In this document: positions 1-5,435 of the stretch, piece after piece
Position numbering within the stretch: position 1 is the stretch's first letter
Layout of the letters: each line of letters opens with the position of its first letter
Assembly (NCBI GenBank): GCA_003648395.1
Contig: QMPB01000082.1
Location: forward strand, 1-11,870
DNA: 11,870 bases
Source of the DNA: Bacteroidota bacterium
GTDB taxonomy: Bacteria; Bacteroidota; Bacteroidia; Bacteroidales; UBA1556
Direction: 5' to 3'
The notes under the pieces: model-generated
What the model saw: only the letters and a program-made list of their open reading frames with translations
The model's database searches: none
Told to the model about the DNA's origin: nothing
Position numbers and translations under genes: made by a program

Positions 1-213
1 CAAGCACAAAAATGCTCTATTTGGGTACCTGGATTAAATTGGAATAGAGTAGGAAAAAAAGTAAAAGTGTTATTTCCTAGGCCTACATACATGGACCAAT
101 CAGAATATGACGAAATATTCAGTGGAGAGTGGGAAATTGTAGCAGTAAGAGATAAAATAATTAAACAATATTTCGTACAAGAATTATTTTTAAGAAGACC
201 AGGAGGCGTATAA
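1..213 (+). CDS. C-terminal end of a probable tail/baseplate hub protein (partial)
   Basis: An open frame runs from the first base (frame 1) to TAA at 211-213, giving 70 residues of a protein whose start lies outside the window. The C-terminal segment contains FSGEWEIVAVRD followed by YFVQELFLRRPGG. A closing pattern of 'G.W.I..V.....Y...L.L.R' is seen at the C-termini of several phage tail hub and adaptor proteins (gp27- and gpD-like), and the gene lies directly upstream of an OB-fold hub/spike gene, so a hub or adaptor role in the baseplate centre is the best inference. Too little sequence is present for a firm family assignment. The stop overlaps the next start as TAATG, so the two genes are translationally coupled, and the last codons carry the next gene's ribosome binding site. 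Confidence 0.6.
   Translation, partial: QAQKCSIWVPGLNWNRVGKKVKVLFPRPTYMDQSEYDEIFSGEWEIVAVRDKIIKQYFVQELFLRRPGGV
201..206 (+). promoter_or_regulatory. Consensus Shine-Dalgarno for the OB-fold hub gene
   Basis: AGGAGG at 201-206 sits 6 nt before the ATG at 213 and lies inside the last codons (Pro-Gly-Gly) of the preceding gene. It is the only full AGGAGG ribosome binding site I see; most other genes here use AAAGGA. It fixes the start at 213 and suggests strong initiation of this gene. Confidence 0.75.
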
Positions 214-1538
214 TGGATTTAAAAACATTAACAGCAGAAAATTTAAATTTTCTTAATACAACTAAAGAAATGACGGGTGTTGTTTTTAGTCATAAAGCAG
301 ATCCAAAAGACGGGCAACAAGCTCAAGTTTATATATCAGGAGTCTTTAATCCAGACGATATAAAAAATCCAATGGTTGATCTTCCTTGGCTTAAAGTTTC
401 AATAGGAGAGCATAATGGTTCACAAGGAAAAGTACCTACATTACACGCTGGTCAAAGAGTCCTAGTTAAATCGGTTGATTCTTTAACATGGGAAGTAATA
501 GGGATAACTCAAGAGCACGAACCAAAAAAAGGACGAGATGGTCAAGCAGCTTCTCAAGTCCACCCTTCTAGCGGGATGACTAAAGATACTCCTCAAAATA
601 AAACTAACATTTCTAATGAAATAAATAATGAATATATTCTGAATCTAGATGTTCCTAATTTAGCAACAGGATACTTGAATTTGTTAAGAGATTCTTTATT
701 TGCTAAAGTAGAGAATATGTTGTTTAAGTTAGAGAATTTTCATTTTGATTTTTCTTCTTTATTAAGAGGATTTTCTGCATATAGAAATTCTAATGTTCAA
801 AATGACGAAGGATTTATCGATCTTTCAAAAGATTACTTTAAAGCAGTAGATTACAGAGGTGGGTCTATAGGGAAAATACAAAATTATGTTAAAATAAATG
901 GGCATCCTGTACTTCCTGACCATTGGAAAGTAGAAATTACTTCTGCTGGGTGTTTACAGAATACTAAAGGATTCAGAGATTTAGTACAGAAAGCGTATCC
1001 GTCAGAATCCAAAGATACCTCTTGGACGGACCCTTATACAGGATCAAATAAAGATCCTGATTTGTGTAGTTACCAAAATGACTACTCTCCTCCTGAAGGA
1101 TCTAATCAAGGCTGGCACCTTATGAAAAATGGAGATATTATTATCCCTCCTGGAATTCGAGAAGGAATACACCAAATAGAGTACACTCTTTCTAGAATAA
1201 ATAATATCAAAAATGATATAAATCAAATTAAAGGTATAATCCAATTTAAAGTATTTAAGGATTTTGTTAATGTTAATTTTGAAGAGAGTATTAATTATTT
1301 CAAAGATAAAATAACAAAATTAGGGTCTATGAATGTTTCTAAATTAATGCCTAAAATTTCAATCCAGCTGAATCCAAAAGGTACGGATAAAGGTACATTC
1401 GGACAGATACATTTAGAAACAGGTCCAGCCGATTTAAGTGTATCTTTAGAAATGGATTTCACTACTGGCTTTACTAATCATGATAAAAATATATTAAAAA
1501 AACAAAAGCAAAAAGGAAGAGATTATGCAGGATGTTAA
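213..1538 (+). CDS. gp5-like baseplate hub protein with N-terminal OB fold, no lysozyme domain
   Basis: This 441-residue protein is probably the central hub/spike base of the contractile tail. Residues about 18-100 look like the OB-fold domain at the start of T4 gp5 and related spike proteins: a strand-rich block, DLPWLKV at 56-62, and then GKVPTLHAGQRVLV at 72-85. A polar linker follows at about 103-150. The rest (150-441) has helical parts at about 315-370 and no family I recognise. T4 gp5 continues with a lysozyme domain and a beta-helix; neither is visible here, and the beta-structure seems to be supplied by the next two genes. The start is ATG 213, overlapping the upstream stop, with AGGAGG in front. 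The end overlaps the next gene by 14 bp. The OB assignment comes from pattern recognition; the function of residues 150-441 is unknown. Confidence 0.65.
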   Translation: MDLKTLTAENLNFLNTTKEMTGVVFSHKADPKDGQQAQVYISGVFNPDDIKNPMVDLPWLKVSIGEHNGSQGKVPTLHAGQRVLVKSVDSLTWEVIGITQEHEPKKGRDGQAASQVHPSSGMTKDTPQNKTNISNEINNEYILNLDVPNLATGYLNLLRDSLFAKVENMLFKLENFHFDFSSLLRGFSAYRNSNVQNDEGFIDLSKDYFKAVDYRGGSIGKIQNYVKINGHPVLPDHWKVEITSAGCLQNTKGFRDLVQKAYPSESKDTSWTDPYTGSNKDPDLCSYQNDYSPPEGSNQGWHLMKNGDIIIPPGIREGIHQIEYTLSRINNIKNDINQIKGIIQFKVFKDFVNVNFEESINYFKDKITKLGSMNVSKLMPKISIQLNPKGTDKGTFGQIHLETGPADLSVSLEMDFTTGFTNHDKNILKKQKQKGRDYAGC

Positions 1539-2130
1539 GAAAAAGAGAAATCCAAGAAACCACGTTAATCACGACGTCTCAGGTGGGTACACAGGCTTTG
1601 ATGCTTACAATCACGAGGATAAACTAGACGAAGTAGGAGGTAACTATTCTTTAGTTTCTACTCAGAAAGTCCTAATGACATCAGATTACGATCAAACTCA
1701 AATAACAGGCACTTCTTTAATCCAAACGGCAGGTGAAAGTATATTTAATCAATCTAATAATCATTTTATTCATACAGAAGAGAAATACGTTAATGCTTTG
1801 GAGGGTCGGCACCACCATGTGATGTATGAAGACCATCAGCAACTACTCTCTGGCCCATGTAGAGTCCTTATGAGAGGAGATAACGAAAAGGCTATAGTCC
1901 TTGATTATAAAGAAGACGGAGCTCATAAAGAAGAAGCTGCTCCTTCTAATGACTACACTATAGGCGTTAAAATAGACGAAACTGGAGTTCATATTACAGC
2001 AGGACAGAATGATATTTTTGTCCCTATTTCTGGACCTATTATTATTAAACAAGATGCTATTGTTGAGCACCATTTACACGCTAACCACATTTCGTGGGGC
2101 TCTTGTGCTTCTGCTTGTGCTTGTTGTTAG
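1525..2130 (+). CDS. Spike-like beta-structure protein, copy A, with His/Cys-rich tip
   Basis: This 201-residue protein is the first of two tandem paralogues. It lacks a signal peptide or membrane segment and is rich in short polar strands (for example DYTIGVKIDETGVHIT), as expected for the trimeric beta-helix of a tail spike such as the C-terminal part of T4 gp5. Near the C-terminus it has HHLH (182-185), H188 and then SWGSCASACACC, with Cys at 194, 198, 200 and 201. The iron-binding HxH motif near the tip of P2 gpV-type spikes is the nearest known parallel. A His cluster RHHH at 95-98 lies mid-protein. AAAAGGA at 1511-1517 precedes the ATG by 7 nt, and the start lies inside the hub gene. 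The spike role is inferred from position and composition; I could not confirm a named family. Confidence 0.55.
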   Translation: MQDVKKKRNPRNHVNHDVSGGYTGFDAYNHEDKLDEVGGNYSLVSTQKVLMTSDYDQTQITGTSLIQTAGESIFNQSNNHFIHTEEKYVNALEGRHHHVMYEDHQQLLSGPCRVLMRGDNEKAIVLDYKEDGAHKEEAAPSNDYTIGVKIDETGVHITAGQNDIFVPISGPIIIKQDAIVEHHLHANHISWGSCASACACC

Positions 2131-2136
2131 GCTCAA

Positions 2137-2784
2137 ATGGAAGATACAAAACGAAAAAGAAATCCAAGACACCACGTTAATCACGACGTCTCAGGTGGGT
2201 ACACGGGCTTTGATGCTTATAATCACGAGGATAAACTAGACGAAGTAGGAGGTAACTATTCTTTAGTTTCTACTCAGAAGGTTTTAATTAAATCCGATTA
2301 CGATCAAACTCAAATAACAGGTGCTTCGTTAATTCAAATAGCAGGCGAAAGTATATTTAATCAATCTAATAATCATTTTATTCATACAGAAGAGAAATAT
2401 TTAAATGCTTTAGAAAATAGACATCACCATATGATGCATGAAGACCATCAGCAACTACTCTCTGGCCCATGTAGAATTTTAATGAGAGGAGATAACGAAA
2501 AAGCTATTGTAATAGACTATTCAGTTAATCATAAAGAAGAAGCTGAACCTTCTAACGATTATAGTATAGGAATTAAAATTGATAAGACTGGCGTCCATGT
2601 AACGGGAAACAATAATGATATTTTTATCCCAAGAAGCTCAAAAATAGAATTCAAGCAGGATGTCCATGTATTAGGGCACCTCCATGTTGGTTGTATTTCT
2701 TGGGGTGGATGCTCTTCTGGTTGTGCTTGTTGTCCACACCCTCCTGGTGGTGGCGGTGGAAGCTGCTCAGATTATTCTTATTAA
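2137..2784 (+). CDS. Spike-like beta-structure protein, copy B, with Cys-rich tip and Gly-rich tail
   Basis: This 215-residue protein is the tandem paralogue of the preceding one. By hand count 114 of the first 128 residues are identical; similarity is clearly lower afterwards. The tip differs: HLH at 181-183, C186, then WGGCSSGCACC with Cys at 192, 196, 198 and 199, followed by an extra tail with PHPP, five glycines (204-208), C210 and a Tyr-rich end. The conserved 'SWG.C.S.CACC' core in both copies argues that the cysteines are functional, as metal ligands or as tip-capping contacts. The start is 6 nt after the stop of copy A and has only a weak AGG ahead of it (2129-2131), so it may depend on translational coupling. 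The role in the central spike is inferred. A heteromeric spike or alternative tips are both possible. Confidence 0.55.
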   Translation: MEDTKRKRNPRHHVNHDVSGGYTGFDAYNHEDKLDEVGGNYSLVSTQKVLIKSDYDQTQITGASLIQIAGESIFNQSNNHFIHTEEKYLNALENRHHHMMHEDHQQLLSGPCRILMRGDNEKAIVIDYSVNHKEEAEPSNDYSIGIKIDKTGVHVTGNNNDIFIPRSSKIEFKQDVHVLGHLHVGCISWGGCSSGCACCPHPPGGGGGSCSDYSY

Positions 2785-2788
2785 CCCT

Positions 2789-2796
2789 TATAAATA
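2789..2796 (+). promoter_or_regulatory. T4-type late promoter box in front of gene 25
   Basis: TATAAATA, followed by CTA, is an exact match to the T4 late promoter -10 element (TATAAATACTATT type). It sits in the 28-bp gap between the second spike gene and gp25 and is the only exact + strand copy I found. An 8-mer match is not rare at this AT content, so the intergenic position, the extended CTA match and the presence of a gp55-like gene in the window are the supporting facts. The start codon begins 24 nt after the first T of the box, leaving a leader of only about 10 nt that carries AAAAGGG (2801-2807). Confidence 0.6.
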
Positions 2797-2812
2797 CTAA
2801 AAAAGGGAAACT

Positions 2813-3220
2813 ATGGAATACATTTACAGCGATTATCAACCTATTAATTCCAAAGAAGGATACGATAAAATATATGATATCACGTCTATAAAAAATAGTC
2901 TTCTGAATCTGTTCTTAGTCCAAAAAGGTGAAGTCCCTGGTAAACCTAATGTAGGAAATCCTTTGAATGTTCAAGTCTTTGATTTAATGGACGACTTTAC
3001 AGAAGTTACTTTAGAAACAGCTATAAGAAATACTATAGATACATACGAACCAAGGGTCAACGTGGAAAATGTATCAATTCAGATTTATGAAGATCTTAAT
3101 AGGATAATAGTAGCTATTGCTTTTACTACTAATATAGATAACAGAATCCTAGGTGATACTATCTATATCCCTTTTGCTCATAATACTAAAACTTATATCC
3201 CATTAAGACCAAATCTTTAA
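2813..3220 (+). CDS. 25: Baseplate wedge protein gp25 (GPW/gp25 family)
   Basis: This 135-residue protein matches the small gp25 wedge component of contractile tails (T4 gp25 is about the same size). Within each wedge, gp25 bridges the gp6-gp7 core to the inner baseplate and helps start sheath assembly. Visible family features are the GEVPGKPNVG loop at 39-48 and the EPR core motif at 79-81 (YEPRV), followed by alternating strands ending in a YIPF/YIPL-rich C-terminus. The ATG at 2813 has AAAAGGG 5 nt upstream and lies just behind a late promoter box. The next gene, gp6, begins 14 bp after the stop, giving the common gp25-gp6 pairing of contractile tails. Confidence 0.9.
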   Translation: MEYIYSDYQPINSKEGYDKIYDITSIKNSLLNLFLVQKGEVPGKPNVGNPLNVQVFDLMDDFTEVTLETAIRNTIDTYEPRVNVENVSIQIYEDLNRIIVAIAFTTNIDNRILGDTIYIPFAHNTKTYIPLRPNL

Positions 3221-3234
3221 TATAAAGGAACCAA

Positions 3235-5427
3235 ATGAACGTAATACCATTCGACCAACAAGAAATAGAAACAGTACTAAAAGAAATGCTTTATAATAAA
3301 GGCATCACTGATGTTCTTTATGAAGGATCTAATATTTCTCAGATTAGTTCAGTTATAAGTTATGTTATTTCTTCTTTGAATTTAAATACTGCTATTAACT
3401 TACAAGAAACTCTCCTTCCACTTGCTACAAAAAGAATGAATGTTCTGCTTGGAGCTAGACAAATTGGATATGAAGCCCAAAGGAAAATATCTTATAGATA
3501 TAGTTTAACACTTGCCCCTAAAATGGACTTAACAGATTATCTAGTAGGTCAAGACGGACTACCAGTTTTAGACCAAGCAGGAAACAAAATACCTGATCCA
3601 AATGGTCGAAGAGTAAGAATGATTCCTTTAGTACATAATACAGAATTTAATTGTAATGATAAGTCTTATTGGTATGTAGGACCTACTATTAATGACTTCT
3701 GGATTGTTTCAAATTATGATATTACTAAAGCTGAGACTTCAGGAGTAGAAGCAGATAAAAATAAAGTCTTTAAGAATATTCAAGTAAAAGAAGGAAGTAT
3801 GTTTACGCCAAGAGAAGACGAGATCTTGTCTATGCATGCTGAAAACTATCAAGATGGAAATAGCACCCATACAAAACAGGATTTTTTAATTCCATATAAA
3901 GATGTAGAAGAGGATGGAATTAGAGTATTCTTAACATACGTTGATGATAATGGACAAATTCAAGAAAGAGTTCCAAGATATAAGTCTACACAATTCCTTA
4001 TTGATGAAAATTTTACAGTTAATGAAGATAGATTTGTAGTAGTTAATAATATCATCCTAGAATACCCTGTAATATTTTTCCAATATGGTGGATTTGGTAA
4101 TCCAATTAGAGAAGGTACTTTAATAGAAACTGAAATTTTAGTATCTTCAGGATCTGAGGGTGAAGCTACTGGGTATTTTGAAGTGGAATCTGATGCTAGT
4201 TCTGAGTATGAAGTAAAAGAATACAAATTAGTATCAAAAGGTCAAAATGAAGAGACTAACCAATCTATAAAAGAAAATGCTGTTGTTTACCATAATACAG
4301 CAAATAGAGCAGTTACTAAATATGACTACACTGCTATTATAAAAAGACACCAATTAATTAATCAAGCTGCATCATGGGGTGGTGAGGAAGAAATCCCAAA
4401 AGAGAGAGGTCATATTTGGGTTTCTGGAACTCCTTTTCAAGAAAGAGTTATTAAATATAGAAAAGAAACTAATTCTCAAAACTTCGAAATAAAAATAGGA
4501 TATCCAGATAATGTATTTAATAATGATATTCCTACATTAGAAAATTGGTATTTAACAACTTCAACCTTTAATCCAGACGGAAGTGTTGACATCAAAGGCG
4601 AGCAAGAAACTATTATTGATTATCTTGATAACTATAAAATGATGACTATGCAGTGTCACTATAGACATCCATTATATGTAGATTTTAATTTTGTTTGTGA
4701 TATAGTAAAGTATGATATTAGTAAATCAGTAGAAGAGATTAACTCTGGTGTGTTTGAAGAGATTAATAAATACTTCTTGAATACAATAGAGAAATTTAAT
4801 TCTGAGTATATTAACTCAAACTTACAAAGAATAATTGATCGTAAATTAAGTTATAAATCAGGAATAACCTATAAAATAGATGTCCAAGGAGTTCTTTGTT
4901 CAGAAATGATAGATACGTTTAATTCTACTTTGGATACATTAGAAACCTTAACTTGTCCAAAAAGAAAAAATAGAACAGTTATTAAATGTTCATTAGCATT
5001 TCCTTTTGAGGATATTTTTAAGTCAGACGGAAGTACTGTTACTTTAGATACTTCTTTAGTCCCAAGAATAGACACTGATAATTTTGGAGTAATTCAAGAA
5101 AAATTATGGGTTGATTATGAAGGACTAAATACGGATTTTCCTAATCAAAATCCTAACTATAAAGTAACTGATATTTATTTAGGTCAAAGAAAATTTGGGA
5201 CTTATGTTGTAAATAGAGCATTAGGAATTATAGAATTAACTTTTGAGTTTTTACCGGATCAACCCAGTTTGGATAATGTTTATTCAGTTACTCCTTCTCA
5301 AGTATTTGGTGAAGCTTATGTTTCTTTTAATATTGAATATCCTTATACTTTAGATACAAGTACAAATATTCCTTTTATAAAAAATACTATTCCTAGATTA
5401 CATAACGTAACTTTTATTAATAATTAA
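3235..5427 (+). CDS. 6: Baseplate wedge protein gp6 (baseplate J-like)
   Basis: At 730 residues this is somewhat longer than T4 gp6 (660). gp6 forms the continuous inner ring of the baseplate, two copies per wedge together with one gp7. The N-terminal region has the helical segment leading into LGARQIGYEAQRKISY (about 72-87), which matches the characteristic 'ARQ.GY.......' stretch of gp6. The C-terminal part has HYRHPLYVDF (475-484), then a long helix containing IEKFNSEYINSNLQRIID and further beta strands, consistent with the J-like C-terminal domain. AAAGGA (3224-3229) lies 5 nt before the ATG. It is flanked by gp25 and the gp7-like gene, the classical wedge order. The middle part (about 110-470) is less recognisable and probably carries phage-specific insertions. 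Confidence 0.85.
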   Translation: MNVIPFDQQEIETVLKEMLYNKGITDVLYEGSNISQISSVISYVISSLNLNTAINLQETLLPLATKRMNVLLGARQIGYEAQRKISYRYSLTLAPKMDLTDYLVGQDGLPVLDQAGNKIPDPNGRRVRMIPLVHNTEFNCNDKSYWYVGPTINDFWIVSNYDITKAETSGVEADKNKVFKNIQVKEGSMFTPREDEILSMHAENYQDGNSTHTKQDFLIPYKDVEEDGIRVFLTYVDDNGQIQERVPRYKSTQFLIDENFTVNEDRFVVVNNIILEYPVIFFQYGGFGNPIREGTLIETEILVSSGSEGEATGYFEVESDASSEYEVKEYKLVSKGQNEETNQSIKENAVVYHNTANRAVTKYDYTAIIKRHQLINQAASWGGEEEIPKERGHIWVSGTPFQERVIKYRKETNSQNFEIKIGYPDNVFNNDIPTLENWYLTTSTFNPDGSVDIKGEQETIIDYLDNYKMMTMQCHYRHPLYVDFNFVCDIVKYDISKSVEEINSGVFEEINKYFLNTIEKFNSEYINSNLQRIIDRKLSYKSGITYKIDVQGVLCSEMIDTFNSTLDTLETLTCPKRKNRTVIKCSLAFPFEDIFKSDGSTVTLDTSLVPRIDTDNFGVIQEKLWVDYEGLNTDFPNQNPNYKVTDIYLGQRKFGTYVVNRALGIIELTFEFLPDQPSLDNVYSVTPSQVFGEAYVSFNIEYPYTLDTSTNIPFIKNTIPRLHNVTFINN

Positions 5428-5435
5428 GGATATTT

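Larger units (their letters stand above)
1525..2784 (+). repeat. Tandem gene duplication (612-bp in-register offset)
   Basis: The two adjacent spike-like genes align without gaps for their first ~128 codons at an offset of exactly 612 bp. Blocks such as 1551-1667 against 2163-2279 differ at only three positions by eye, including at third codon positions, whereas the stretch just after them carries many synonymous changes. This patchwork indicates a duplication that is either recent or kept similar locally by gene conversion. Confidence 0.9.

Noticed and set aside
1210..1220. Internal TATAAATC/G near-matches within genes (also around 4850 and 8472)
   Set aside because: They lie inside coding sequence away from gene starts and miss the last consensus base.
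1044..1244. Reverse-strand open frame inside the OB-fold hub gene
   Set aside because: It lies wholly opposite a better-supported gene, has low-complexity hydrophobic composition and no ribosome binding site. The other reverse-strand frames (1843-2073, 2651-2839, 3960-4226, 4869-5075, 5532-5723, 11638-11847) were dropped for the same reason.
213..1538. Lysozyme domain in the gp5-like protein
   Set aside because: I looked for the T4-lysozyme catalytic pattern expected between OB fold and spike and did not find it.
2009..2239. Forward frames at 2009-2239 and 2691-2891 across the spike gene ends
   Set aside because: Both are out-of-frame readings over the spike gene ends and the following starts; their Leu/Trp-rich products are shadows of the repeated coding sequence.
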